Shown here: positions 46,740-55,545 of the stretch, piece after piece
How positions within the stretch are numbered: the stretch's first letter is position 1
Layout of the letters: the number at the start of each line of letters is the position of its first letter
From: Phyllobacterium zundukense
GTDB lineage: Bacteria; Pseudomonadota; Alphaproteobacteria; Rhizobiales; Rhizobiaceae
Length of the DNA: 64,000 nucleotides
Direction of reading: 5' to 3'
NCBI RefSeq assembly: GCF_025452195.1
Contig: NZ_CP104970.1
Location: forward strand, 62,001 to 126,000
Translations under genes and position numbers: made by a program
Notes under the pieces: model-generated
Database searches by the model: none
The model's input: the letters and a program-made list of their open reading frames with translations, nothing else
Told to the model about the DNA's origin: nothing

Positions 46740-48029
46740 TCAGCTGCGTTGCTTCACAATAGCGGCAACCATGTCTTGGGCAGATTTCAAAGCCTCGGCG
46801 GCCGTGGCTTGCCCCTGCAGCGCCTTTTGTATTTCCGTACCGAGCGCCTGCGTAACCTGATTGTGCTCTGGTGTGATAAAGTTGTTGTAGGGATGTTTCG
46901 CCTGCTCCAAAACAGTTGCAGCGTTGGGCAGCTTAGCCTGGACCTCCGGATCTTGAAGAACGGACAGCCGGATCGGGAGCCAGCCGGTGTCAAGCGCCTG
47001 CCGTTTTTGAACATCCTTATCCAGATAAAACTCAACGAGTTTCTCAGCTTTGGCGATGTTCGGGCTGGTCTTTGATATCACCCAAGCGTCGGTGCCATCC
47101 ACCGAAGCAGTGCCGGCCGGACCGGCCGGTAACAAGGCACAACCCAATTTACCCGCAACTTTTGATTGATTTGGATCCTGCGCGGGATTCCACATGAAGG
47201 GCCAATTCATCATCATCGATGCACGGCCAGAAATAAAAACGTTGCTGGCGTCATTGATACCCACATAGGAAATGGAACCGGGATCTGTGCCCGCAGCCGT
47301 CAGGTCGATCATCATCTGCAGAGCGGCAACGCCATATTCGTTGTTGAAACTCGGCTGACCGGCGTCGTCAAACATTTTTCCGCCAGCCTGCTGCAGGAAC
47401 GCCATCCAGTAGGTGCCGCCGAGGCTGGTCGGGTCGCCGTAGTTGGCAACAAAGCCAAACCTTCCATCGCGGGAAAGCTCCTTCGTGTAGCGCTTGAATT
47501 CGTCCCAATCTTTTGGAGGCTCTTTAATGCCGGCCTGCTCGAGATGCTCTTTATTGAAGAACAGGGTCAGCAGAGACAAGGTGAACACCGCACCATACCG
47601 TTTGCCGTTCCATTTCACCGTCTCAAAGCTAGAAGGCGGCATGTCCTGGACGAGGTCATCTGGGAGCCGATCAGCAAAGGGCTCAAGAAAATCTGCAAAC
47701 TCCGGCACCCAGCCGCACATGTATATGAGGTCCCAAGGAGAGGAGCCTGACGCGAACGCGGTCGCCATGCGATCATGGAGCTGGGGCCACGCTATGAGTT
47801 CATAGTTGACCTCTGAGCCGTTCGCGGCCTTCCACGCGTTGAATGCATCAAGTGCAAATTGCGCAGCGCCCGGTGGCGCCGGGTCGGGCGGGAGTGGGCC
47901 GAAGACGTTGAGGCTGGCTGATTGCGCCTTTGCCGCCTGAAGTCCGGCGCCTGTCATCGCCAGGAGTGATCCACAGGCGGCTGCGGATGCAAGAAACCTG
48001 CGGCGGTTGAAGGAATTCATTGTTTGCAT
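46740..48029 (-). CDS. CUT1-type ABC transporter substrate-binding protein
   Basis: A 429-residue family-1 binding protein with a twin-arginine signal (NRRRFLASAAACGSLLAM). VFTLSLLTLFFNKEHLEQAG, WDEFKRYTKELSRDG and MMMNWPFMWNPAQDP are typical of MalE-like proteins. ATG 48029 follows GAGGGC; the frame extends 16 codons further without family similarity. It is the first gene of the operon that runs to the sulfatase and is divergent from the ROK regulator. Confidence 0.88.
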   Translation of the reverse strand: MQTMNSFNRRRFLASAAACGSLLAMTGAGLQAAKAQSASLNVFGPLPPDPAPPGAAQFALDAFNAWKAANGSEVNYELIAWPQLHDRMATAFASGSSPWDLIYMCGWVPEFADFLEPFADRLPDDLVQDMPPSSFETVKWNGKRYGAVFTLSLLTLFFNKEHLEQAGIKEPPKDWDEFKRYTKELSRDGRFGFVANYGDPTSLGGTYWMAFLQQAGGKMFDDAGQPSFNNEYGVAALQMMIDLTAAGTDPGSISYVGINDASNVFISGRASMMMNWPFMWNPAQDPNQSKVAGKLGCALLPAGPAGTASVDGTDAWVISKTSPNIAKAEKLVEFYLDKDVQKRQALDTGWLPIRLSVLQDPEVQAKLPNAATVLEQAKHPYNNFITPEHNQVTQALGTEIQKALQGQATAAEALKSAQDMVAAIVKQRS

Positions 48030-48096
48030 ATTTTTGCCCTCTGGAATTTTACAAGGGAAACATGTCACAAGGAACAAACCCGGTCAATAATTATTC

Positions 48097-48109
48097 TGTC
48101 AACTTGACA
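48097..48109. promoter_or_regulatory. Operator-like palindrome between ROK and binding-protein genes
   Basis: TGTCAACTTGACA is a perfect 6-1-6 inverted repeat in the 95-bp divergent gap, next to an AT-rich AATAATTATT block. Its position suits binding by the ROK regulator for control of both directions. Confidence 0.5.
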
Positions 48110-48124
48110 TATTAAGGTGCAATC

Positions 48125-49345
48125 ATGATGCTGAGCGCAACTAACGCATTGAAGTCCAAGAGTATTAACCTCTGGGTTGTCTTTGAAGAAGTGCGACGAA
48201 ATGGACCTCTTCCTCGCATTCGAATCTCGGATGCGACCGGTCTGTCGCGCCAAGCCACGTCCGACATCGTGGAAGAGTTGATAGACCTGGGCTTTCTGCG
48301 ACAGGAAAAGACGCGTGTGCGGCAGGTCGGCAAGCCACCCGTACCAATAGCGCTAAATCCCAAAGGGGGCTTCAGCTTCGGCTTCCATGTTGATGAGGGG
48401 CGGCTTGCCTATGTAGAGCAAAATCTTCTCGGTGAGGTAATCAGAAGTGGTGACTTAGCCATTGCTCGAATGGATATCGAAGAGATTAGCGACCTGATAA
48501 AGGAACAAACGATCTCTATGATCGAGAGCACGCGATTCAAGAAAAGCCACTTTCTCGGGGTGGGGCTTGCAACCCCTGGCCCGTTCGGTGAAAGCGTTAT
48601 TCATCCGCCGCATCTGGTCGGGTGGGACGGTGCCTTGTTGAGAGACCACTTGGGAAGGAACTTGGAGTACCCGGTCATTCTTGCCAACGAGGGCCAATGC
48701 GCTATTACGGCAGAAGCATATTTCGGCGAAACCGCGTCAAAGTACACCGACTTTGTCTATATTTCGCTGGGGAAGGGGTTGGGAAGTGCATCGATGATCG
48801 ATCGAATGGCGTTCGGTGGCGCCCACGGAAACGCGGGAGAATTTGGCCATACAATAGTCGTGCCCAACGGCAATAAGTGTGTTTGCGGAAAGCGCGGTTG
48901 TCTTGAAACCTATGTGTCGATGACCTCATTGAAACGATTTCTCAACAGGCAGGGCGATCCTGTCCAATCTTTTGCTGAACTTGAGTCTCGTTATTCGGCC
49001 GAACATTCGCTTGTTGCAGAATGGATTCAGGACGCGTCCGAGCCATTACGCAATGGCCTGAGCACCTTGGAAAATCTATTCGAACCAGAGACAATGATGT
49101 TCGGAGGAGATGCACCCAACTGGCTAATCGATGCCCTTTTTCAGGCGGTTCAGCCGCTTTATCCTTCTCTTCGGCGGACAGATTCTGCTCAGCCGCGACT
49201 GATCAGATCAGAGTTTGGTGCTGACGCGATGCCGCGGGGTGCTGCCTATTTGCCCGTACTCGCGTACTTGAATCCCCGCTTCAGAGCATCAAGCCATCGC
49301 GCGAGCCTCTTCTCAAAGCCGGACATCGATAGCAAGGTGCCCTAG
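48125..49345 (+). CDS. ROK family transcriptional regulator
   Basis: A 406-residue NagC/XylR-type ROK protein. N-terminal winged helix (RISDATGLSRQATSDIVEEL) is followed by the sugar kinase-like domain with the ATP-like loop GLGSASMI, sugar-contact region NAGEFGHT and zinc motif CVCGKRGCLE. It probably senses a sugar-like ligand and controls the divergent CUT1 transporter, aminotransferase and sulfatase operon. That a sugar-type regulator is paired with an aminotransferase suggests an amino-sugar derivative. Confidence 0.9.
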   Translation: MMLSATNALKSKSINLWVVFEEVRRNGPLPRIRISDATGLSRQATSDIVEELIDLGFLRQEKTRVRQVGKPPVPIALNPKGGFSFGFHVDEGRLAYVEQNLLGEVIRSGDLAIARMDIEEISDLIKEQTISMIESTRFKKSHFLGVGLATPGPFGESVIHPPHLVGWDGALLRDHLGRNLEYPVILANEGQCAITAEAYFGETASKYTDFVYISLGKGLGSASMIDRMAFGGAHGNAGEFGHTIVVPNGNKCVCGKRGCLETYVSMTSLKRFLNRQGDPVQSFAELESRYSAEHSLVAEWIQDASEPLRNGLSTLENLFEPETMMFGGDAPNWLIDALFQAVQPLYPSLRRTDSAQPRLIRSEFGADAMPRGAAYLPVLAYLNPRFRASSHRASLFSKPDIDSKVP

Positions 49346-49399
49346 GCACAACAGAGGCGTTTCGCATTAGGTTAGCCACCACAGTTCACCGCACCCAAA

Positions 49400-49414
49400 T
49401 GAAATAAAGCACCA
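49400..49414. promoter_or_regulatory. RpiR-type operator candidate 1 (single)
   Basis: TGAAATAAAGCACCA differs by one base from TGAAATAAAACACCA at 53396. No partner site is visible nearby. Confidence 0.4.
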
Positions 49415-49739
49415 CCAAACTGCGCCTGCAGTACGTCTTCGTACGCAACTAGGCAGCCACTTTGAAGGCCCGTGCGCTCATCAGCGGCTAGATCCTCCAT
49501 GGTTCCATGAGAACATGTCCACACCATTCCTGCCTGGCGCGTGGTTGCTGCGGGATTGTCTTTAATGATGTTGGTTTGGAACCAGGCTTTTAACGCTTCG
49601 ACTTCGGGGAGTTGCTGCTGTTTTTGCCATGCCCCCTATGGGCACTTTTCCTCTTCGGCAAGCGCGCCCACGGAACGACGGAAGCTGGGCAAGCCAACGG
49701 TCCTCTCCGGAGGGTCGTCACTGACACAATTTTAACAAA

Positions 49740-49787
49740 TGGAGTAAAATTCCATTGAATGGCTGGCCAAGATGGAGTAGTACTCCA
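49740..49787. promoter_or_regulatory. RpiR-type operator candidates 2 and 3 (pair)
   Basis: TGGAGTAAAATTCCA (49740-49754) and TGGAGTAGTACTCCA (49773-49787), 33 bp start to start. The second is a perfect 7-1-7 inverted repeat. The TGGA/TCCA frame matches the known MurR/RpiR type of operator. Confidence 0.6.
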
Positions 49788-50148
49788 CAACGCCCTGGAT
49801 GATCTGAACAGGCATTTGATGGGCGAGTAATGTTGAATTTTCATTTGGCTTATGCTGGATGATTGAAGCAGAAGGTTAACTTTGAAGAAGCGCATGCTCA
49901 GACGCGCTCGTCTATGAGGGTCTAGGCACTCCTTGACGTGGCGAGCACTACAACACGGCGGCAAAAGTAAACCCCAGCAATAGGAACTCAATCTGGCTAC
50001 GAGATTCCGCTCGTCAGCCAGGAATGGGTCCTATCGTCATGCGACCGTTGCAAATCGCCCAGGTCAACAGGCAATCGAGGGGCCCGACTGAAAGGCCATG
50101 ACGGTTCAACAGAAGTCCTTTGGAACATTTAATTAGCAAGGATGAAAC

Positions 50149-50850
50149 ATGCCATTTGAACTACTGATCTGCGATTGCGACGGGGTGCTCGTCGACAGCG
50201 AGGTGCTCGCCTGCCGCGTCGATGCGGAGGAACTTGCTGGGCGAGGATTTGACAGCTATCCGCTAGAGAAAATTCTTACGCGGTTCGTCGGAGTCTCTCA
50301 AGGCGATATGATAAAAGCCATCGAAGCAGAAACCGGCAAAACAATCGGAGCTGATTTTATTCTCAGCGTTACAAATCGCGTTCAGGAAGCGTTGAAAAAC
50401 GACCTGTTGCCGCTGCCTGAGGTCGGGAAAATACTTGGCGAGTTGAAAATTAAAAAATGCGTAGCGTCTAGCAGCGCTCCAAAGAAACTCGATCTCGCAC
50501 TTGATGTCACGGGATTAACGAATCATTTTGCACCGCATGTTTACAGCGCTGTTCTCGTCAAACACGGCAAACCTGCACCTGATCTGTTTCTGTATGCGGC
50601 GCGAGATATGCAAGTGCCACCTGATCGTTGCTGCGTAATTGAAGACAGCCCCGCGGGGGTGGCTGCCGGCATTGCCGCAGGAATGTCAGTCATCGGTTTC
50701 ACCGGTGGCGCGCACTGCCTGAATGGCCACGGCGAGAGGCTGCTGGCTTTAGGGGCGCACGCAGTCGCGCAACGATGGAGCGAAATCCCCAACCTTTTGA
50801 GCATGCTTGCAAGTTCGGCGGTTGCCCCACAGGCGTGTGGAACCTTTTAG
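50149..50850 (+). CDS. HAD-superfamily phosphatase (beta-phosphoglucomutase/YieH-like)
   Basis: A 233-residue HAD subfamily IA phosphatase: nucleophile motif CDCDGVLVDSE, motif II CVASSSAPKK, Lys in KHGKPAPDLF and motif IV VIEDSPAG. It removes phosphate from small phosphometabolites in the cytoplasm. A close paralogue is at 58537, where it directly follows a phosphodiesterase gene. Here the next gene is a phosphodiesterase copy at 51377. Low-GC third positions relative to the 58537 copy point to a separate origin. Confidence 0.88.
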   Translation: MPFELLICDCDGVLVDSEVLACRVDAEELAGRGFDSYPLEKILTRFVGVSQGDMIKAIEAETGKTIGADFILSVTNRVQEALKNDLLPLPEVGKILGELKIKKCVASSSAPKKLDLALDVTGLTNHFAPHVYSAVLVKHGKPAPDLFLYAARDMQVPPDRCCVIEDSPAGVAAGIAAGMSVIGFTGGAHCLNGHGERLLALGAHAVAQRWSEIPNLLSMLASSAVAPQACGTF

Positions 50851-51376
50851 ATAGGTAACTTTCAACAATCCGGCGGCCATCACAGTGTGCGTTGCGGTCC
50901 CCCTAGGTTCGCAATTTCTCCGGAGCGACGAATTCCGTCAGGCACGCTATCGCGGAAATCGGGAGTTTTACTCCACTTGACATAAAAATGAAGAAAAGCT
51001 CCATTAAAAAGAGGTCGCGTCAATTTTAAAGGCAGCTAGCACATGGGAACGACGGTTTCTATTCACGCATCTCGACAAGCACCGGCTTCACCTAGGCGCT
51101 CAAAGAGATGGGACTCGACGTTTATGCATGAGCTTCGATACTGTTCCCGTCCATAAAGTGCAGAATGTTACGGGACATTATTGGTACATCACCCAAGCGG
51201 CATTGCCGACAACTCGGCGCATTGGGATAAGTTCATTGTAGGTGGTTCGGCGCGGAGCTCTTACCGTTGGAAACCTGACTGTCACCACAACCAATCGCCT
51301 ATTTCACCATTCAATCTCTCACCGCCCCCTTGCACGAACTTCGACGCGGAGTCGCGCGCTATATAAGTGACGAACC
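50851..51376. other. Gap with paired operators
   Basis: Apart from the sites at 50961-51003, no gene is recognised. The segment after 51050 contains a fragment reading ALKEMGLDVYA with in-frame stops, suggesting the tail of a deleted gene. Confidence 0.4.
50961..51003. promoter_or_regulatory. RpiR-type operator candidates 4 and 5 (pair)
   Basis: GGGAGTTTTACTCCA (50961-50975) and TGAAGAAAAGCTCCA (50989-51003), 28 bp start to start. They lie 370 bp upstream of the phosphodiesterase gene at 51377. Confidence 0.55.
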
Positions 51377-52159
51377 ATGCAAAAAATCATACACATAACG
51401 GATCCCCATTTAGTGGCACCTGGCACGATGCTTTACGGCATCGATCCGGCGCAAAGATTACGCGATACCTTAACTCATGTGTCACGCGTCCATGCCGACG
51501 CAAAGCACATCCTCATGACAGGGGATCTCGCTGATACCGGCGATCCTGCGGCTTACATGCTCCTTCGCGACATCCTGTCGAAGGTTCGGCTGCCAATTTA
51601 TCTGACCATCGGCAATCATGATGACCGCGGTGCATTCAGGGATGTCTTCGGTGGAGAAGGCTTTGTTCAAGCTGCGGTAGACCTCGATGATTGGCGCGTT
51701 GTCCTGCTTGATACGAAGGACGACGTGAGTCATTTCGGTTGTCTCGGTGGTGGCCGCTTTGAATGGCTGGAAGAGCAGATTGCCGATGCCGCAGGTCGAC
51801 CGATCGTCCTTGCTATGCACCACACGCCAGGCAACATGCATGTACCCTGCTTCAAAACGAGTGATATGAAGGAAACGGATCGGTTCTTTTCCATAGTCAC
51901 CCGGACATCATCGGTCCGCCACATGCTCTTCGGACACCGGCACGTTGCTGCAGGTGGCACTTTGTCGGGAATATCTTTCACTGCCAGTCGTGGCACCGCG
52001 CAGCATATCGTCCTGGATTGGGAACAGTATGGTAAGCCAATATTCGTTGCGGCGGCACCGTCGTACGACGTTGTGATGCTAGACCGGAGAGATGTCGTGG
52101 TTCATCGTCACGAAGGACTTGAGATGCTGCCTGTCATTCGCGCCGGAGACCCGAAATGA
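51377..52159 (+). CDS. Class III metallophosphodiesterase (GpdQ/CpdA-like), copy 1
   Basis: A 260-residue calcineurin-like phosphoesterase with all five metal motifs: DPH in HITDPHL, GDLADTGD, GNHDDRG, HH in AMHHTP and GHRH in LFGHRHV. The group hydrolyses cyclic nucleotides, glycerophosphodiesters and similar diesters. It is clearly paralogous to the protein at 57734. The remnant of a HAD gene follows, as in the second cluster. It may complement the Ugp-like transporter at 53445 by cleaving the imported diester. Confidence 0.88.
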   Translation: MQKIIHITDPHLVAPGTMLYGIDPAQRLRDTLTHVSRVHADAKHILMTGDLADTGDPAAYMLLRDILSKVRLPIYLTIGNHDDRGAFRDVFGGEGFVQAAVDLDDWRVVLLDTKDDVSHFGCLGGGRFEWLEEQIADAAGRPIVLAMHHTPGNMHVPCFKTSDMKETDRFFSIVTRTSSVRHMLFGHRHVAAGGTLSGISFTASRGTAQHIVLDWEQYGKPIFVAAAPSYDVVMLDRRDVVVHRHEGLEMLPVIRAGDPK

Positions 52160-52385
52160 TAACTTCTCATCTGGAAGCTGCCCGCAGTCGCATCAGTTTC
52201 AACTGATCATCTTCGATTTCGATGGGACGCTGCTGGAAGGTAAGATCATGGCCTCGAAGATCATCACGGTAAGGCTTGCGGCTGAGGCGTTCATGCGCAG
52301 CCGGACGACATCACGACAATGCTTTCCGGAACCGAACGGGATGATCAGCAACCGTATCTCGGGAAGTTGTCAGGTGTGAGTACCC
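52156..52385 (+). pseudogene. HAD phosphatase remnant
   Basis: After the phosphodiesterase stop, one frame gives LIIFDFDGTLLEGKIMASKI, a HAD motif I region, and a shifted frame gives AQPDDITTMLSGTERDDQQP before similarity ends. The upstream start is also out of frame. Its order after a phosphodiesterase copies that at 57734-59235, so this is a decayed second module. Confidence 0.65.
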
Positions 52386-52535
52386 CAATTTGACGTAGCT
52401 CATTTTTTTAAGAAAGGGTCCCGGTCAATCCAGCCGCCAGATTTCATAAGATTGTGCTACCTCGTACCCAAGGGCGATTCACGCTTCGAGGCGGTGACAT
52501 GTATGTTACCTTGGGCATAATAAGGAAAAGCTATC

Positions 52536-53357
52536 TTGGCAACGAACATCAACTCACCTGCACCTGCAACGGCGGGCCGGCACGAGAGCATTCTGGCGCG
52601 TCTGCAAGAGGACATCGGTAGTCTCCCGAACGCGCTGGCTCGCATTACCAAGTACATTCTGGAAAACCCCGAGAAGGTGTTGCATCACTCAGTCGCAGAG
52701 TTAGGTGAATTTGCGGGCAGCGGTGAAGCAAGCATAGTGCGGCTTTGCCGACTGATTGGCTTTTCCGGCTACCGGGATTTCAAGCTCGCTCTGGCCGCAG
52801 AGATCGGCCGTCCGGGACTGCCATCCGCCGTTCGTGAAAATGCGGATAGCGCCGCACAAAAGTTGCATGATACGATGGTTCAAAACCTCGCCATTGCGCA
52901 TGGCAACAGCGATCGCGAGGCGCTCAAAAAGGTCGCAGCAGCTCTTGCCGCTAGCAGAAGGATCGATCTTTACGGAGCGGGCCTGTCAGGTTTAACTGCT
53001 GAACTGCTTGCCTATCGGCTGTTGCGTGTAGGGCTGACCGCCTTGGCATTCAGAAACTCGAGCATGGCTCACGAAGTTGCTAATGGCCTTGGGCCAGGAT
53101 GTGTGGCGATCGGGCTCTCGATCTCAGGGCTTTCGGTCGACACCGTGCAGTTTCTGAAGGGCGCTCGCTCCGCGGGTGCCCTGACCGTTGCCATTACCAA
53201 CCGGGCTCGCAGTCCGCTGGGTACGGCAGCAGACTTTACGCTGCAGGCATCGGGGCTTCATGACCGCCCCATCGGTGGCACACTGACCCCTGTGGTCGGC
53301 AAGATCTTCGTGATCGAGAGCCTCATTCAGACATTGGTGGAGGAAATGGAGAATTAG
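52536..53357 (+). CDS. RpiR/MurR family regulator
   Basis: A 273-residue regulator with N-terminal HTH_6 (SVAELGEFAGSGEASIVRLC then RLIGFSGYRDFKLAL) and a C-terminal SIS domain (IDLYGAGLSGLTAELLAYRL) that binds a sugar phosphate. The TTG at 52536 follows AAGGAAAAG; no ATG fits the family start. It lies just before the ABC operon at 53445, with two operator-like sites between. It probably represses that operon and perhaps the HAD/phosphodiesterase genes with the same sites. Confidence 0.88.
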   Translation: MATNINSPAPATAGRHESILARLQEDIGSLPNALARITKYILENPEKVLHHSVAELGEFAGSGEASIVRLCRLIGFSGYRDFKLALAAEIGRPGLPSAVRENADSAAQKLHDTMVQNLAIAHGNSDREALKKVAAALAASRRIDLYGAGLSGLTAELLAYRLLRVGLTALAFRNSSMAHEVANGLGPGCVAIGLSISGLSVDTVQFLKGARSAGALTVAITNRARSPLGTAADFTLQASGLHDRPIGGTLTPVVGKIFVIESLIQTLVEEMEN

Positions 53358-53366
53358 TTTGCAAAA

Positions 53367-53410
53367 TGAAACTAAACTCCATAATGTCACAAAAATGAAA
53401 TAAAACACCA
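53367..53410. promoter_or_regulatory. RpiR-type operator candidates 6 and 7 (pair)
   Basis: TGAAACTAAACTCCA (53367-53381) and TGAAATAAAACACCA (53396-53410), 29 bp start to start, lie between the RpiR stop and the ABC ATPase start. The pair's spacing matches the other two pairs. Confidence 0.6.
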
Positions 53411-53444
53411 TTAAAGCTGATGCCGACCGAAAGGGAACCGGGAA

Positions 53445-54593
53445 ATGGCGGCTTTAGACATCGACCTCGACAACATCAGCAAGCGCTATGGAGCGACGCA
53501 CGTGCTCAGCGGTGTTTCGCTCAAAGTCGCCGCTGGTGAATTTGTCACGCTGCTTGGACCGTCCGGCTGCGGGAAATCCACCCTCCTGCGAATCATAGCT
53601 GGTCTGGAGCGGGCCGATGAAGGGCATGTGCGAGCAGGCGGACGGGCCTTAGATACCGTCGCTCCGAAAGATCGGGACCTTGCCTTCGTGTTCCAAAGCT
53701 ATGCGCTTTATCCGCATCTGAGCGTTTACGACAATATCGCCGCTCCATTGATCATGCGCGAACTGACCAGCCTGGAACGCCTTCCCGTCATAGGTACTTT
53801 GCTGCCGGGAGCTATTCAACGCAACCGCTTGATCGAAGAGCGGGTTCGGCAGACCTCAGCACTGCTCAAGCTCGATGCGCTGCTCGATCGCCGGCCAGCG
53901 GCGCTTTCCGGCGGGCAGCGCCAACGGGTGGCTTTGGGCCGCGCTATGGTCCGAAACCCCAAGATCTTCCTGATGGACGAACCGCTGGCGAACCTTGATG
54001 CCGCGCTACGCATTCATACACGTGGCGAGATCGCCAGGCTGCACAAGGAAATGGGAACGACGACGTTGTTTGTCACCCATGACCAGGCGGAGGCGGCAGC
54101 CCTTTCGGATCGCGTCGCCATCATGTTTGGTGGTGAGATCCGCCAAGTCGCGAAACCTGCGGATCTTTATCGCGACCCGGTTGATCTCGATGTTGCCCGG
54201 TTCCTGGCCCAGCCATTCCTGAACGAGCTGCCTGTCGCTGCTCCGACCGGTGGCGGCCTGATGATCGGGAGCAGCAGGATCATTATCAGCGACGCACTTG
54301 GTAACCAGGATGCTGGCACACTAGCGTTCCGACCGGAACATGCATCACTCGTCGGCGATGATCAGCCAGGCGCCTTAACCGTTCAAGTCGCGCGGATAGA
54401 GCATGCCGGGACTGACGCTTACATTTTTGCCAACGCTGAAATTGGCCGGCAGTTCGTCGTCCGGATCACTGCTGAACGCGCACAGTCCCTGCGTGGCGGG
54501 CAGACCGTGGGGTTGTGCATCGATCCGGAAAGGGCATGGTTCTTCCCCTCGAACGGGTCCCGACAGCGGCGCGACCAGAGCAAGGCGGCATGA
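53445..54593 (+). CDS. Ugp/CUT1-type ABC ATP-binding protein with an extra insert
   Basis: A 382-residue ATPase with Walker A GPSGCGKST (residues 38-46), signature LSGGQRQRVALGRA, Walker B IFLMDEPLANLD and TOBE region. Between the Q-loop and the signature there is an insert of about 18 residues (near 107-125, SLERLPVIGTLLPGAIQ) that MalK/UgpC proteins lack; it is mildly hydrophobic and lies in the helical subdomain contacting the permeases. It is the first gene of the operon ATPase, two permeases, binding protein, phosphodiesterase, HAD phosphatase. Confidence 0.9.
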   Translation: MAALDIDLDNISKRYGATHVLSGVSLKVAAGEFVTLLGPSGCGKSTLLRIIAGLERADEGHVRAGGRALDTVAPKDRDLAFVFQSYALYPHLSVYDNIAAPLIMRELTSLERLPVIGTLLPGAIQRNRLIEERVRQTSALLKLDALLDRRPAALSGGQRQRVALGRAMVRNPKIFLMDEPLANLDAALRIHTRGEIARLHKEMGTTTLFVTHDQAEAAALSDRVAIMFGGEIRQVAKPADLYRDPVDLDVARFLAQPFLNELPVAAPTGGGLMIGSSRIIISDALGNQDAGTLAFRPEHASLVGDDQPGALTVQVARIEHAGTDAYIFANAEIGRQFVVRITAERAQSLRGGQTVGLCIDPERAWFFPSNGSRQRRDQSKAA

Positions 54594-54594
54594 T

Positions 54595-55545
54595 ATGGCC
54601 GTGGTCAGCGACACTCCAATCCAAGCTTTGCCCGTCGTTTCAACCAGCTACCGGTTTGCTCGGGCCCAGGCGCGGGCTGGCCTCATTCTGACACTGCCCG
54701 CGACAGTGCTGATTGCCGCTCTCCTGATCGGTCCTGCAATCCTCGTCTTCATCCTGTCGTTCACCGACGCTTCACTCGGTCTGGCAGGGGCTCGATTTGT
54801 CGGTCTCGGCAACTATGCGCGCATGTTGACCGATCCCGGCTTTTCCCACAGTCTGCGCAACACAGCGATTTATGTTCTTGTGGTCGTGCCGACATCGATC
54901 GGGTGGGGCCTTTTGATCGCTCTCCTGATTGCCCGTTCTCCTTTTGCTATCTTATACCGGACCGCCTATTTCCTGCCGGTGGCAGCGACATTGGTGGCTC
55001 TCGCTACGGCATGGGAAGCAATTCTGCATCCGAGCCTCGGTTTCGCTAATGCACTGCTGCAGCTTCTGGGTGCGTCGCCGGTCAGGTTTCTGTCCGATCC
55101 GGCCACAGCCATTTATGCACTTTCAGCAATCGGAATATGGCAACTCGTTGGTTTCAACATGATCCTCTTCCTTGCTGGTCTTTCGACAATCCCAGAAGAG
55201 CTCTATGAAGCCGCAGCGATCGATGGGGCGGACAGAGGCGTGAAGCGTTTCCTGCTCGTAACCTGGCCGATGTTGGCACCGGTAACACTATTCGTCGCAG
55301 TGATGACGATTATCCGAGCATTTTCGGTCTTTGAGACGGTTGCAGTTCTGACAAAAGGCGGACCGATGAAGTCCACCTCTGTCATCCTCTACACCTTTTA
55401 TGAAGAAGGCTTCCGTTTCTTCCGTGTGGGATATGCGTCGGCAATCGCGGTTTCATTTTTCATCTTCGTGACCGTCCTGTCTCTCATCCAGATGCGCATC
55501 TCCGAACGCCGCTCGCGCGTTAGCACGAATGGAGACAAGTCATGA
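54595..55545 (+). CDS. Ugp/CUT1-type ABC permease 1
   Basis: A 316-residue permease (UgpA/MalF-like). The start ATG at 54595 lies one base after the ATPase stop; the longer open frame to 54403 is inside the ATPase gene and is ignored. EAA loop YEAAAIDGADRGVKRFLLVT; N-terminal helix LILTLPATVLIAALLIGPAI. The stop overlaps the next start (ATGA). Confidence 0.92.
   Translation: MAVVSDTPIQALPVVSTSYRFARAQARAGLILTLPATVLIAALLIGPAILVFILSFTDASLGLAGARFVGLGNYARMLTDPGFSHSLRNTAIYVLVVVPTSIGWGLLIALLIARSPFAILYRTAYFLPVAATLVALATAWEAILHPSLGFANALLQLLGASPVRFLSDPATAIYALSAIGIWQLVGFNMILFLAGLSTIPEELYEAAAIDGADRGVKRFLLVTWPMLAPVTLFVAVMTIIRAFSVFETVAVLTKGGPMKSTSVILYTFYEEGFRFFRVGYASAIAVSFFIFVTVLSLIQMRISERRSRVSTNGDKS

Larger units (their letters stand above)
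49346..50148. other. Region with regulator sites but no supported gene
   Basis: Short frames show no clear family. It holds three 15-bp operator-like sites (49400, 49740, 49773) of the type also seen before the ABC operon at 53445. The pair at 49740/49773 is 360 bp upstream of the HAD gene, so a promoter and a deleted gene may once have stood here. Confidence 0.5.
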
